This document shows, piece after piece, positions 9,806 to 18,904 of a stretch of 64,000 bases of DNA. The position numbers and the translations under genes were made by a program. The stretch spans positions 1 to 64,000 of the forward strand of contig PKTX01000057.1 of NCBI GenBank assembly GCA_002868945.1. The letters run 5' to 3'. This DNA comes from Desulfobulbaceae bacterium. GTDB lineage: Bacteria; Desulfobacterota; Desulfobulbia; Desulfobulbales; SURF-16. How positions within the stretch are numbered: position 1 is the stretch's first letter; the number at the start of each line of letters is the position of its first letter. The notes beneath the pieces were generated by a model that made no database searches, was not told the DNA's origin, and saw only the letters and a list, made by a program, of their open reading frames with translations.

Positions 9806-9901
9806 ATGAAAAAGATTGTTGTTGTTAACCCGGGTGTTTCCGTCAAGCAGGTGGCCAACTCCCCAAGCTGTTGCGACACTGGTCCCAATGCAGTGCGCTA
9901 G
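9806..9901 (+). CDS. Short Cys-Cys peptide, candidate RiPP precursor
   Basis: This 31-codon gene is preceded by AAGGGGGATGT, a good ribosome-binding site. The peptide has a lysine-starting, hydrophobic leader part MKKIVVVNPGVSVKQVA and a small polar C-terminal part NSPSCCDTGPNAVR with a Cys-Cys pair, as expected for a leader and core. It ends at TAG, so no selenocysteine is involved. A strong intrinsic terminator follows at once, and a radical SAM/SPASM gene starts 76 bp downstream. Short precursors beside SPASM proteins are the usual layout of radical-SAM-modified peptides such as the geopeptide type. I cannot confirm membership of a named family without a profile search. Confidence 0.75.
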   Translation: MKKIVVVNPGVSVKQVANSPSCCDTGPNAVR

Positions 9902-9928
9902 GGCTCTAGACAGAAGGTAAACGGTAAA

Positions 9929-9959
9929 AGAGGGGCGGCGTTTTGCTGCCCCTCTTTTT
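9929..9959 (+). terminator. Intrinsic terminator between peptide gene and maturase gene
   Basis: An 11-bp stem (AGAGGGGCGGC pairing with GCTGCCCCTCT, one G-U pair) with a 5-base GTTTT loop runs into five Ts. It lies 27 bp after the peptide stop. It should end most transcripts and leave the maturase to read-through, giving far more peptide than enzyme. Confidence 0.88.
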
Positions 9960-9977
9960 GTATAAGGTTGTTTTGAA

Positions 9978-11282
9978 ATGATACTCTCCGGCTATCTGCT
10001 TGAGTTTGCGCATCCTACTGATCCCACTGCCGCCATCCTCTTTTCCACCCGCAGCGGTGCCCAGGTCGTCATAGATCATGACTCCCTGGCCAGCCTGCGC
10101 CGTGGTGAGCCGGTTGCCGGCAACCAAGCCCTGGCCGATATCGGCATGCTGGTGGCGGATCACCAGCAGGAACGTTACGAGGTGCATGGTTTTGTTGAGC
10201 AGGTCAATCGTCTCAGCGACCACCTGTCAGTGGCGGTTATTCTGGGCATGCACTGCAATTTTTCCTGCACCTATTGCTATGAAGGCAGTCTTAAGGGCGC
10301 CTTTGCCATGGCTGACGACACCCTGGCGCAGCTGGTGCGCTTTGTGGTTGAGCAGGGCCTGGCCCAGGGCAAGAGCAGTATCCGGCTTGATTTCTATGGC
10401 GGCGAACCCTTTCTCTATATGGAGAAGATCAAGGAAATCTCCCACCGGCTAAAGAAGGCCCTGGCGGTCAGTAATAGCAGCTATGACTTTGTTTTGGTCT
10501 CCAATGGCTCCCTCATGACCCGCCAGAGGGTTGAAGAGTTATTACCTCTGGGGCTCAGTGGCATCAGGCTTACGGTGGATGGCCCGGCCGAGCTGCATAA
10601 CGCCACCCGGCCTTTTGCCGGCGGGGGCGGCAGCTTTGCACAGATTCTTGCCAATATCAAGCAGTGTGCCGGCCTTGTGCCGCTGCGGCTTGGCGGTAAT
10701 TATAGCCGTGATACATACCAGCGATTTCCGGAGATGTTTGCCGAGCTGGCTGCGGCCGGTGTTGAGCCGGGGGCGTTTGAGACCATTCGTTTCTTTCCGG
10801 TCATGCAGCCCGATGAACGTTTTTCAGCGCTAGGCTTTCACGGCGGCTGCAGTTCGGTCACCGAGAACTGGCTGCCTGAGGCTGCCATCTTTTTGCGTGA
10901 ACAACTGTGGCGCCACGGCTGCCTGCAGCAGACCAGCATGCCGACCCCCTGCATGGTGGACCGGGATGACGCCTTTACCATCCATTATGACGGCTCAATC
11001 TACCAGTGCCCGGCCCTGGTGGGCCAGGAGGAGCTGATCTGCGGCGATATCTGGCAGGGCATGACTGATTACGACAACCAATATGATCGGCACAACTGGC
11101 AGCATCACCAGGAGTGCCGCGATTGCATCTATCTTCCCCTCTGCCTGGGCGGCTGCCGCTACATGAAGTACCGCAGCCATGGCAGCATGGATGTGGACTG
11201 TAAAAAGTTCTTTCTGGATGCGACCCTGGAGCACTTTGTCCGCCAGGATGTCCGCTACCGGCACGGTATCCCCGCACAATAG
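9978..11282 (+). CDS. Radical SAM/SPASM peptide maturase
   Basis: This 434-residue protein has the radical SAM cluster C93-X3-C97-X2-C100 (CNFSCTYC) after an N-terminal segment of about 80 residues. DFYGGEPFL (the glycine-rich SAM motif) and LTVDG follow. The C-terminal third is Cys-rich in the SPASM pattern, including GSIYQC and CRDCIYLPLCLGGCRY, which would bind auxiliary Fe-S clusters. SPASM proteins modify ribosomal peptides by forming thioether, C-C or similar cross-links, or act as sulfatase activators. The adjacent 31-residue Cys-Cys peptide is the obvious substrate. There is no sulfatase gene nearby and no separate PqqD-like recognition gene. Confidence 0.88.
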   Translation: MILSGYLLEFAHPTDPTAAILFSTRSGAQVVIDHDSLASLRRGEPVAGNQALADIGMLVADHQQERYEVHGFVEQVNRLSDHLSVAVILGMHCNFSCTYCYEGSLKGAFAMADDTLAQLVRFVVEQGLAQGKSSIRLDFYGGEPFLYMEKIKEISHRLKKALAVSNSSYDFVLVSNGSLMTRQRVEELLPLGLSGIRLTVDGPAELHNATRPFAGGGGSFAQILANIKQCAGLVPLRLGGNYSRDTYQRFPEMFAELAAAGVEPGAFETIRFFPVMQPDERFSALGFHGGCSSVTENWLPEAAIFLREQLWRHGCLQQTSMPTPCMVDRDDAFTIHYDGSIYQCPALVGQEELICGDIWQGMTDYDNQYDRHNWQHHQECRDCIYLPLCLGGCRYMKYRSHGSMDVDCKKFFLDATLEHFVRQDVRYRHGIPAQ

Positions 11283-11338
11283 AACCCGCAGGTCAGCTTC
11301 CGGAGTGGACGTGCCGTATTTTTTCTACCACAGAGGCA

Positions 11339-11385
11339 CAAAGACACGAAGAGACCAACATGCGGCAACTTTCTTCGTGTCTTTG
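11339..11385. repeat. Perfect 14-bp inverted repeat between convergent genes
   Basis: CAAAGACACGAAGA at 11339-11352 pairs perfectly with TCTTCGTGTCTTTG at 11372-11385 around a 19-base loop. It sits in the 172-bp gap between the convergent maturase and proX genes. It may be a bidirectional transcription barrier or a copy of the CACAGAGGCACAAAGACACGAAG-type intergenic repeat seen in many proteobacteria. Confidence 0.6.
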
Positions 11386-11454
11386 CACCCTCCCTCAAGG
11401 GGGTATTAAACAGAATGCCCCTGTAGTTTTGTCTGAAAACCGTGAACGCCTCGC

Positions 11455-12540
11455 TTAGCGGGCCGCCTTCCTGGCTGCGGCCAGCCACCGGTCAAAGAGG
11501 CTGCGGTGGGCCTTGATCCAGCCCCGGGCGTGGCGCTCGATATCGGCGGTGGAGTTGTGGCCCTGGCTCATCATCATGTTCTGGGCGCTGACATCGCTGA
11601 TGGGGACCTGCATAATGGCAAAGAGACGGGCGGCAGCCGGATTCCTGGCGGCAAACTCCTTGTTGGCCACGATGCGCATGGAGTTCATCTGAAAGCCGTA
11701 GTTCTTGCCGTTGGCCAGGGTGGTATCGATACCGGCCCGGTCGCCGGGCAGGGAGGAGAAGGGCACCTCCAGCCAGACCACGTCGCGGCCCGGTACCAGC
11801 ACGCCGCTGACCCAGTAGGGCGTCCAGGTGTAGTAGAGGATCGGTTGGCCGTTGCGATAGCGGGAGATGGTATCGGCGATGATGGCGGCGTATTTGCCCT
11901 GGTTGTGGGTGACCGTGTCTTCCAGGCCAAAGGCCTTCAGTTGATGCTCGACCACCGCCTCGCAGCCCCAGCCCGGATTACAGCCGGTGAGATCGGCCTT
12001 GCCGTCGTCGTTGGCATCAAAAAGCTTGGCCAGCTTGGGATCCTTGAGCTGGCCGATGTTGCTGATCTTGTATTTCTCGGCCGTCTTTTTGTCGATCAGA
12101 TAGCCCTGGGCCGCACCTGAAATGTAATGACCCTTGCGGTAGAAGACCTTGTCGCCGCCGGCCTTGAGATACTTGTCGCGATGAAGCGGCGCCCAGTTCA
12201 CCGCCATAAAGGTGGCGTCACCATTGGCAATGGAGGTGTAGCCCACATTGTAATCCACCTCCTTGATGGGGTGAACATCATAGCCCAATTCGGCCAGGGC
12301 CTTGACCACGATCAGGGTCTGGAAGGTCTCTTCCGCCACCGGGCTCTGCACCGGCACCACCTCGACACCCTTGCCCGGCAGGCTGGCAGCCTGGGCATTG
12401 GCAGTCAGAAAAAGCAGTAGGCAGGCTGCCAGTATGGTTGGTATCTGAAAGGTTATTGCCAGGGACCTTTTTCGTAGGCCCTTGCCTTTCATTCTGTGTT
12501 GCGGCCTGTTCGGGACGTACACGTGTCTGAAAAATGTCAT
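11455..12540 (-). CDS. proX: Glycine betaine/proline ABC transporter substrate-binding protein
   Basis: This 361-residue periplasmic protein has an unusually long, basic N-terminus before the hydrophobic signal ([17 protein letters not shown]). Aromatic residues typical of a quaternary-ammonium box are visible in VNWAPLH and [13 protein letters not shown]. The start at 12540 has GGAAG at the right distance; a second ATG at 12492 would give a normal-length signal but has no ribosome-binding site. It lies 22 bp after proW in a proV-proW-proX order. It supplies compatible solutes during osmotic stress. Confidence 0.92.
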   Translation of the reverse strand: MTFFRHVYVPNRPQHRMKGKGLRKRSLAITFQIPTILAACLLLFLTANAQAASLPGKGVEVVPVQSPVAEETFQTLIVVKALAELGYDVHPIKEVDYNVGYTSIANGDATFMAVNWAPLHRDKYLKAGGDKVFYRKGHYISGAAQGYLIDKKTAEKYKISNIGQLKDPKLAKLFDANDDGKADLTGCNPGWGCEAVVEHQLKAFGLEDTVTHNQGKYAAIIADTISRYRNGQPILYYTWTPYWVSGVLVPGRDVVWLEVPFSSLPGDRAGIDTTLANGKNYGFQMNSMRIVANKEFAARNPAAARLFAIMQVPISDVSAQNMMMSQGHNSTADIERHARGWIKAHRSLFDRWLAAARKAAR

Positions 12541-12562
12541 GGGAGCTTCCTTGCTGGGTGGT

Positions 12563-13666
12563 TTAGGTGGAGGAGGTTTGCTTGGCCGACGCTGTGTCAG
12601 ATCTGAGCATCTTATAGAGCAGGCCCACCGGTCCGGCCTCGTACCAGTGGCGTACACTGCGCTGACGTGGATCAATACCCATGGCCTGGGTGAGACGATC
12701 GAGCAGGATGGCAAGCAGCACAATGCCCAGGCCGCCGATGGCAGCCAGACCCATGTCAAGGCGGCCGATGCCGCGCAGCACCATCTGGCCCAGGCCGCCC
12801 ACCGCAATCATCGAGGCGATCACCACCATGGACAGCGCCAGCATCAGGGTTTGGTTGACCCCGGCCATAATGGTGGGCATGGCCAGCGGTAACTGCACCT
12901 TGAACAGCAGTTGGCGGGGGCTGGCACCAAAGGAGTTGGCCGCCTCCACCAGCTCCTGCGGCACCTGGTGGATACCGAGGATGGTCAGCCGGATAATGGG
13001 CGGCAGGGCGAAGATGATGGTCACCACCACCCCCGGTACATTGCCGATGCCAAAGAGCATGACAATGGGCACCAGGTAGACAAAGGCCGGTGTGGTCTGC
13101 ATGGCGTCCAGAATGGGGCGGACGATGCGCGAGGCCCGGTCGTTACGGGCCAGGCCGATTCCGATGGGTAGTCCCAGCAGCAGGCAGAAAAAGACCGAGG
13201 TCAGGACCAGGGCCAGGGTAACCATGGCCTGATCCCAGGCACCGATGGCGCCGATGACAAAGAGCGAGGCGCCGGCGGCAATGCCCAGCCGCAGGCCGGC
13301 AATCTGCCAGGAGATCAGGGTGAAGATGGCGATCATCAGCGGCGCTGGTGTGGCCTGCAGCACGGTCTGAAAGGCGGTGAGTATATAGTCGATGGGTACG
13401 CTGACCGCCTGGAAAGCGGCCCGGAAATTATCCACCAGCCAGTTGATGCCCTGTTCCACCCAGTCGTCAAAGGGCACCAGCGGCTGGGCAAAGGGGTGGC
13501 TCCAATCAAAGCCCTGGTCGGCGGGGGCGGGTTGGCTGGTGAGCCAGTCACTGGCAGTGTCGCTGCCCGGCTGCGGTGCCCCCCAGGGGTTGGTGGCCGG
13601 CTCGGCCGGCGCACTGCTCCATGGATCGGTGGTCGGACTGCCCGTGGGTTCCGCGTTGCTGGCCAT
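12563..13666 (-). CDS. proW: Glycine betaine/proline ABC transporter permease
   Basis: This 367-residue inner-membrane permease has a Pro/Ala-rich cytoplasmic N-terminus of about 80 residues followed by several membrane segments. The EAA loop that docks on the ATPase reads [19 protein letters not shown]. The long soluble N-terminus is usual for ProW. Its ATG overlaps the proV stop codon by one base, so translation is coupled. Confidence 0.93.
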   Translation of the reverse strand: MASNAEPTGSPTTDPWSSAPAEPATNPWGAPQPGSDTASDWLTSQPAPADQGFDWSHPFAQPLVPFDDWVEQGINWLVDNFRAAFQAVSVPIDYILTAFQTVLQATPAPLMIAIFTLISWQIAGLRLGIAAGASLFVIGAIGAWDQAMVTLALVLTSVFFCLLLGLPIGIGLARNDRASRIVRPILDAMQTTPAFVYLVPIVMLFGIGNVPGVVVTIIFALPPIIRLTILGIHQVPQELVEAANSFGASPRQLLFKVQLPLAMPTIMAGVNQTLMLALSMVVIASMIAVGGLGQMVLRGIGRLDMGLAAIGGLGIVLLAILLDRLTQAMGIDPRQRSVRHWYEAGPVGLLYKMLRSDTASAKQTSST

Positions 13667-14862
13667 TATTCGTTTTCCTCCCTGTCCAGGGCCTTGAGCA
13701 GGCGGCCCTTGGTCACTACGCCCTTATAGATCATATCCTCGTCAACAACCGGCACACCGTAGGCGGCGTCGGCCACATCGCCGATCACCGCGGCCAGCGG
13801 CGTATCCGGCGCCAGGGTCAGGCTGTCTTCGAGCAAGGCCGACTCCAAGGCCTGGTCGGCGTCAATGGTCTTCAGGAGGGTATCCTGCGATACGAGCCCC
13901 ACGTAACGGTTGTGGTGATCAACAATAATCGCATACCTGCTCTCATGTTTTTGCAGGATATCCAGGACCTCGGCCGGTTTGGAGCGTTCCTGGCGGTTGA
14001 TGGTCAGGGCCCCCTGGTGGTGGGCGATGTCGTGGGCCTGAAAGACGTTGGAGACATCAACACCCCGGAAAAAGGAGCGGACATAATCGTTGGCCGGGTT
14101 GTGGAGAATGTCGTCCGGGGTGCCAACCTGAACCACCTCGCCCGCCTCCATGATGGCAATACGGTCACCGATGCGCATGGCCTCGTCAAGATCGTGGGAG
14201 ATAAAAACCACGGTGCGCTGGTCCCTGGCCTGCAGGCGCAGCAGTTCGTCCTGCATCTCGGTGCGGATCAGGGGGTCAAGGGCGGAGAAGGCCTCGTCCA
14301 TGAGCAGGATCTCCGGATCGTTGGCCAGGGCCCGGGCCAGGCCGACCCGCTGCTGCATGCCGCCGGACAGCTCGTCCGGATAGGAGTCGGCATAGGCGTC
14401 CAGACCGACACTGGCCAGGGCTGCCATGGCCTGCTCGTGCCGCTTTTTGCTGTCGGCCCCGGCCAGCTCCAGGCCAAAGGCGGTGTTGTCCAGGACATTC
14501 ATGTGGGGCATCAGGGCAAAGGACTGAAAGACCATGCTGATATCGTTACGCCGCACCTGGCGTAGTTCTTCGGCTGAGATGGCGGCAATATCCTTGCCGC
14601 CCAGATAGACATGGCCGCTGGTGGGCTCGATGAGGCGGTTGAGCAACCGTACCAGGGTGGATTTGCCGGAGCCGGACAGTCCCATGATGACAAAGACCTC
14701 GCCCCGGTCAATGGTAAGCGAGGCGCTCTTGACGCCAACGGTGAGGCCGGTCTCGCTGAAGATCTCGTCCTTGCTGAGGCCCTGCTCAAGCAGGGGAAAG
14801 GCCCGCTCCGGCTCGTCACCAAAGATCTTATAGAGGTTTTTTACTTCCAGTTTGACGGTCAT
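13666..14862 (-). CDS. proV: Glycine betaine/proline ABC transporter ATP-binding protein
   Basis: This 398-residue ATPase shows Walker [10 protein letters not shown] (61-69), signature LSGGMQQRV and Walker [10 protein letters not shown]. Two CBS modules make up about residues 285-395 and in this family sense ionic strength to gate transport. It is the first gene of the proVWX operon. It should energise uptake of betaine or proline. Confidence 0.95.
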   Translation of the reverse strand: MTVKLEVKNLYKIFGDEPERAFPLLEQGLSKDEIFSETGLTVGVKSASLTIDRGEVFVIMGLSGSGKSTLVRLLNRLIEPTSGHVYLGGKDIAAISAEELRQVRRNDISMVFQSFALMPHMNVLDNTAFGLELAGADSKKRHEQAMAALASVGLDAYADSYPDELSGGMQQRVGLARALANDPEILLMDEAFSALDPLIRTEMQDELLRLQARDQRTVVFISHDLDEAMRIGDRIAIMEAGEVVQVGTPDDILHNPANDYVRSFFRGVDVSNVFQAHDIAHHQGALTINRQERSKPAEVLDILQKHESRYAIIVDHHNRYVGLVSQDTLLKTIDADQALESALLEDSLTLAPDTPLAAVIGDVADAAYGVPVVDEDMIYKGVVTKGRLLKALDREENE

Positions 14863-15192
14863 AATTCCTTGGGGTGGCCTGGGTGATGGCGAGATACGAT
14901 TGTCCCCACTCTACAGGATGCAGGAGTTTTTTCAAGGCGGCCCGGCAAATGATGCAGAACTGACGAGAGAAGCAGTGAGGTGGAGCGATGTCCAGGGTTT
15001 ATTTTCTAAAGTCCGGCAAGTCTCAATTGCTGCTGGCCACGGAACCCACCGAAAAACACAGAAAACGGCAGGGTGGTTTGGGCCATAGCCAGCTCTAAGG
15101 CCCTGTCTGTTGATGAGCGGAAGGTTGTCCGTGTCTCTTCCGTGGGTTTCGTGGCAGATAGTCTGCACGCCTATCGGCAAATATTTGATTCT
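14863..15192. other. Gap with dispersed inverted repeats upstream of proV
   Basis: This 330-bp stretch has no credible gene. It should carry the proVWX promoter. Two related segments in opposite orientation (CCACGGAACCCACCGAAAAACA at 15037-15058, and CCGTGTCTCTTCCGTGGGTTTCGTGG at 15129-15154) belong to the widespread CCACGGAA-type intergenic repeat and can pair with each other. Confidence 0.45.
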
Positions 15193-15663
15193 TCAGCCAA
15201 GCAGGCCTGGCCAGTCCAGTTCGTAAAACATGGTGTGGAGCAGGTGGTCGTCGTTGCCCAGCCGCACCGTGATGTTGCTGAAGGTGGCCCGGGCCAGCGG
15301 TTCCACCAGGCGCGGCGGGCACACCGTGTCGTTGCGGCCCATGACGAGCAGGGTAGGGATGACCAACGCCTTTTGGGGAGGTGTGAAGTCGCTGAAGTTG
15401 AGGGCCGGGGCCAACAGGATCAGGCGGCGGATGCGCTCGGCATGGTTGATGGCAAAACAGGTGGCCATCAGACCGCCGAAGCTGGAGCCGATCAGGGTGA
15501 GATCACTCTGGCTGCGGCATATCTCGGCAAGCTGCAGGAGGCGCTGGTTGAGGTCGCCCTGGAAGTCGGGCCGGATTACCGCCGGGAAATGGTCGGCGAA
15601 ATAGCGCCCCTTGGTGCCGCGACTGGAGGAGTCAAGGCCATGGAGAAAGAGTGTGGTTGCCAT
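15193..15663 (-). CDS. YqiA/UPF0227-like alpha/beta hydrolase
   Basis: This 156-residue protein starts with FLHGLDSSSRGTK (oxyanion region). The nucleophile elbow GSSFGG, an acid (MGRNDTVCPP) and a histidine near DDHLLH complete a likely Ser-Asp-His triad. The length and HG-LDSSSRG start resemble the small YqiA-type esterases. The start at 15663 is chosen because the open frame upstream of it reads as nonsense. The substrate is unknown. It lies 22 bp downstream of the TauE-like gene on the same strand. Confidence 0.8.
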   Translation of the reverse strand: MATTLFLHGLDSSSRGTKGRYFADHFPAVIRPDFQGDLNQRLLQLAEICRSQSDLTLIGSSFGGLMATCFAINHAERIRRLILLAPALNFSDFTPPQKALVIPTLLVMGRNDTVCPPRLVEPLARATFSNITVRLGNDDHLLHTMFYELDWPGLLG

Positions 15664-15685
15664 CTGAGGGGGGAATGTGGAAGGG

Positions 15686-16051
15686 TTATTTCTGCCAGAA
15701 GAGGTAACCGGCCAGGCCAAGGAGGATGGCGGCAAAAATCTTTTTGAAGCTGCCGGTGGAGACCTGTTCCACCAGGCGGGCGCCGACCTGGGCCCCGGCA
15801 ATACCGCCAAGACCGAGGAGCAGACCGGCCCGGTAATCGACATGGGCCAGCTTGTTGTGGGCCACCAGGGCGGAAACGGCAATGACCAGAATGGCCACAA
15901 AGGAGGTGCCCACCGCCTTCTGGGCGTTGTAGCCCAGGAAGATGAGCAGGGGAATCATCAGAAAACCGCCGCCCAGGCCGGTAAAGGAGGCCCCCACCCC
16001 CACCAGGATGCCGAAGAGAACAAGAAGCACGGAATTGGTCATTTCAGTCAT
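15686..16051 (-). CDS. Half-size TauE/SafE-type membrane protein
   Basis: This 121-residue protein has about four membrane segments and the family motif FTGLGGGFLMIPLL. TauE/SafE exporters of sulfite, sulfoacetate and similar anions usually have about 250 residues in two repeats; this has only one. It may work as a dimer or be a partner subunit. The start at 16051 is supported by AAAGG 7 bp upstream. Confidence 0.8.
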   Translation of the reverse strand: MTEMTNSVLLVLFGILVGVGASFTGLGGGFLMIPLLIFLGYNAQKAVGTSFVAILVIAVSALVAHNKLAHVDYRAGLLLGLGGIAGAQVGARLVEQVSTGSFKKIFAAILLGLAGYLFWQK

Positions 16052-16070
16052 GTTGTCACCTTTCCTCGAA

Positions 16071-16226
16071 GGCCATCTTGAATACGGGACTCCGAAATAT
16101 GATGATCCCGTAAAAAGTCGATGGCAGCCCAAGCCCATGACGTTGAATCGGCAGGATAGGCACTGTGCTGATGGCTGTGCCTTGCTTTTTACGAGGCCAT
16201 CAAATATCTCATGATGCAAGATATCC
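16071..16226. repeat. Degenerate copy of the TCTTGAAT-ended repeat
   Basis: The ends GGCCATCTTGAATA and (inverted) ATGATGCAAGATATCC match the ends of the elements at 21553, 56344 and 59489. A CGGGACTCCGAAATAT piece of the shared cassette survives inside. It sits just upstream of the TauE-like gene. Confidence 0.55.
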
Positions 16227-16383
16227 TCTCTACAGTTTTTTGACGAGTCCAGCAAGGGGAAGAGGTGTGCGGCTCTGGTGCCCCCCTCTTCTTCCTTAGA
16301 CTGCCGCGTATCTCAGGTCCTTGCCGTGACGATGGAGATGCAAGGTTCAAGGTGCAAGAGGCAAGGGGGCTTGCGGGGTGCGT

Positions 16384-16418
16384 TGAGCCTGTCGAAACGC
16401 CCTTCGACAAGCTCAGGG
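16384..16418. repeat. REP-like inverted repeat
   Basis: TTGAGCCTGTCGA and TCGACAAGCTCAGG form an imperfect hairpin around AACGCCCT. This GAGC-TGTCGA type of palindrome is common in proteobacterial intergenic DNA. The whole gap 16052-16597 otherwise holds no gene. Confidence 0.6.
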
Positions 16419-16597
16419 CATGTTATCGCGAGAGAATGGGTCGGCGCAGGACAGCTGCCACAGCCCCGCCATCTGCCTCGCTTCCCTCGGCATATTGAAA
16501 AAACAATTTCCATAATATCAGATAGATATCATGGCATGTTTTTTCGAGCACCTTTTATCTGTTGAAAAAAGGCGGAAAAGGGCTAGAGGTGAAGGCT

Positions 16598-17320
16598 ATG
16601 TTCGCCTCTTTTTTGCCGTCATCCGGAGCCGCGTCCGCCGCCGGCCGCAGACCCCTGCCCCTGCTCGTCCTGCTGCTTCTCTCCTTACTGCCGGCCGTGA
16701 CCACCTGGAGCGCCTTTTATCTGGAGGTGTGGCCCTACATCATCTATCCACTGGCCAAGATCAGCCTGGTGCTTCTGCCCTTTGCCGTCTGGCGTCTTGT
16801 TGGTGGCAGCTGGTGGGCTGGTCTGCCGGACATGGGCCTGGCCCCTCCCTCCCGGCGGGGAGTGGTCAGCGGTCTTCTGCTCAGCATTCTGATTGGGGCC
16901 GTCTTTTTTCTCCTGGCCGCTGATCTGCCGGGCAGCGCTATCCGGCAAAAGCTGGAGAGCCTGGGTATCCTGGACTATTACTGGTCGGCAGGCTTCTTTA
17001 TCCTGGCCGTGAACTCTGCCCTGGAAGAGTGGTACTGGCGCGGTTTTTTGCTGGCTGAATGGCGAAATCATGTTAAACAACCAGCGGTTATTATTGCTGG
17101 CGGCGGTCTCTTCTTCGGCTTCCATCATTTCTTTACCCTGTTGCCTTATTTCTCCCTGGCGCCTGTCCTGCTTTTTACCGGCGCCACCATGCTGGCCGGT
17201 GCCCTCTGGAGCTGGCAGCGCCTGCAGGGCTGGTCGCTGCTTGATTGTTACCTCAGCCATCTTATCGCTGATGTAACCATTATCATGGTCGGCGCCATTC
17301 TTGTTTTTCCGGCTGTGTAG
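16598..17320 (+). CDS. CPBP-family intramembrane metalloprotease
   Basis: This 240-residue membrane protein shows the CPBP (Abi/CAAX protease) motifs: EEWYWRG with the catalytic Glu pair, FHHF and HLIAD, within seven or so membrane segments. The ATG at 16598 has GAGG 8 bp upstream and fits better than a TTG at 16562. Bacterial members are linked to peptide processing or immunity, but no substrate is evident here. It stands alone between repeats. Confidence 0.85.
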   Translation: MFASFLPSSGAASAAGRRPLPLLVLLLLSLLPAVTTWSAFYLEVWPYIIYPLAKISLVLLPFAVWRLVGGSWWAGLPDMGLAPPSRRGVVSGLLLSILIGAVFFLLAADLPGSAIRQKLESLGILDYYWSAGFFILAVNSALEEWYWRGFLLAEWRNHVKQPAVIIAGGGLFFGFHHFFTLLPYFSLAPVLLFTGATMLAGALWSWQRLQGWSLLDCYLSHLIADVTIIMVGAILVFPAV

Positions 17321-17353
17321 CCTGGTTAATGGCTTGAAATATCGTCATTTATT

Positions 17354-17388
17354 GTGAGAGGTGAGAGGTGAGAGGTGAGAGGCGAGGG
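17354..17388. repeat. Heptamer tandem repeat
   Basis: Four perfect copies of GTGAGAG (17354-17381) and a fifth degenerate one (GCGAGGG) lie 84 bp upstream of the LplT-like start. Copy number of such a repeat could vary between strains. Confidence 0.85.
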
Positions 17389-17471
17389 ACGCGGGAGGGC
17401 GAAGTGTACATCGGCTGCCTGAGCCGGCCTGGGTGCGGCAAGATGGGGGGGCAAAGAGGTACGACAAAACA

Positions 17472-18740
17472 ATGTATTCACCTGAAATAAAAGCACAGAT
17501 TCGCCAGGGCCGCTCCCGCTTTATTGCCATGGCCATTACCTACTTCCTGGGCGCCTTTAATGATAATTTCTTCAAACAGGCGGCCATGCTGCTGGCTGTG
17601 GGCGTCGGTCTGAGCGGTCTGCAGGGTACGGCCACCATGCTCTTTGCCCTGCCCTTTATCCTCTTTTCCGCCCATGCCGGCTGGTTTGCCGACCGTTTTG
17701 CCAAGAAAAACGTGGTGGTGGGCGCCAAGTTTCTTGAACTGCTGGCCATGCTGGCCGGGGCCTATGGCCTCATTACCCTGAATTGGCCCTTTATTCTGGC
17801 CATGGTCTTTATCATGGCAGCTCAGTCGACCCTCTTTGGCCCGGCTATTAACGGTTCCATTCCCGAACTTTATCCCAAGGAGTATGTCACCACCGCCAAT
17901 GCCGTCATCAAGCTGGTCACCACCCTGGCCATCCTGGCCGGCATCGGTCTGGCCGGCCTGGCCCTGGACCAGGCCTGGTTTGCCACCGCCATTCCCTTTG
18001 GCCGCCTGCTGGTGGCCATACTCGTCCTACTGGTTTCGATCCTCGGCCTCGTTGTCAGTTTCGGGGTGGTCAAGCGGCCGGCGGCCGGCGCCAAGGAGAG
18101 GTTTCCCTGGCTGGGGCCGCTCCACTCCCTGGCCGATCTCTGGCAGGTGCGTCGTGATCCGCTGCTCTTTACCGCCATCTGCGGTGATGCCTTTTTCTAC
18201 TTCATCTCCTCCATTGTCGTGTTGGTGATCAATGTCATGGGCCTCACGGAGCTGGGTCTGTCACAGACCATGACCAGTCTGCTGGTGGTGGCCCTGATGG
18301 TGGGGGTGTGCGGCGGCGCCTTTCTGGCCGCCAAAATTGCCGACGGTCCGCACTGGTACCGGGTCATGGCGCCGGCCGTTCTGGTGATGGCCACCGGTCT
18401 GGCCGCCACCTTCATGGCGGTGCAGTTGGGCACCACTCTCCGTTTTCCTCTGGTGGTCGGTGCCCTGGCCCTGGCGGGTTGCGGCGGCGGCCTCTTTCTT
18501 ATACCGTTGGCAAGCTTTATTCAGGTGCGGCCCCGACCGGACCGGAAGGGCAAGATCATTGCCGCCTCCAATTTTGCCGCCTTCAGCGGCATCTTTCTGT
18601 CCGGCACCTGTTTCGAGCTGCTTGATCGCGCCTTTGCCCCCAGCAGTGCCATGCTGGTCCTGGGTCTGGCAGCGGGGCTGGCCGCCCTCTGTTTTCGAAT
18701 GGCCTTTCAATGTTATGGCACAAGGCAGTGCCATGCTTGA
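17472..18740 (+). CDS. lplT: LplT-like lysophospholipid transporter (MFS)
   Basis: This 422-residue protein of the major facilitator superfamily has about 12 membrane segments. The N-terminus FLGAFNDNFFKQA and the next loop AGWFADRFAKKNVVVGAK are characteristic of the LplT branch. In E. coli LplT flips lysophosphatidylethanolamine inward for reacylation by Aas, and an aas-like gene follows here after 164 bp. A GTG at 17433 is an alternative start but lacks protein-like sequence. The symbol rests on motif and partner gene. Confidence 0.82.
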   Translation: MYSPEIKAQIRQGRSRFIAMAITYFLGAFNDNFFKQAAMLLAVGVGLSGLQGTATMLFALPFILFSAHAGWFADRFAKKNVVVGAKFLELLAMLAGAYGLITLNWPFILAMVFIMAAQSTLFGPAINGSIPELYPKEYVTTANAVIKLVTTLAILAGIGLAGLALDQAWFATAIPFGRLLVAILVLLVSILGLVVSFGVVKRPAAGAKERFPWLGPLHSLADLWQVRRDPLLFTAICGDAFFYFISSIVVLVINVMGLTELGLSQTMTSLLVVALMVGVCGGAFLAAKIADGPHWYRVMAPAVLVMATGLAATFMAVQLGTTLRFPLVVGALALAGCGGGLFLIPLASFIQVRPRPDRKGKIIAASNFAAFSGIFLSGTCFELLDRAFAPSSAMLVLGLAAGLAALCFRMAFQCYGTRQCHA

Positions 18741-18787
18741 CGGTGTCGTGAAAAGTCGCCAACTGCTTCCTTGCCGTCCATTATCTC

Positions 18788-18820
18788 GTTGCTGCGGCCT
18801 ACCCCGTACGCCGCAGCAAC
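18788..18820. other. GC-rich 11-bp hairpin between lplT-like and aas-like genes
   Basis: GTTGCTGCGGC pairs perfectly with GCCGCAGCAAC around an 11-base loop. There is no T-run, so it is more likely to affect mRNA stability or attenuation than to be a classic terminator. Confidence 0.5.
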
Positions 18821-18904
18821 CGAAATGGAGGCGTCTCCCATGCGCTGTTTTACTGCTGACGATTTTTGCTTAGCCATCATCAATAGAATTATTACGGATT
18901 GATC

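Noticed and set aside
9806-9901. Selenocysteine or pyrrolysine in the short peptide
   Set aside because: The frame ends at TAG and is followed at once by a terminator; the sequence beyond does not look coding.
17354-17388. Heptamer array as a CRISPR remnant
   Set aside because: Units are 7 bp and contiguous, with no spacers.
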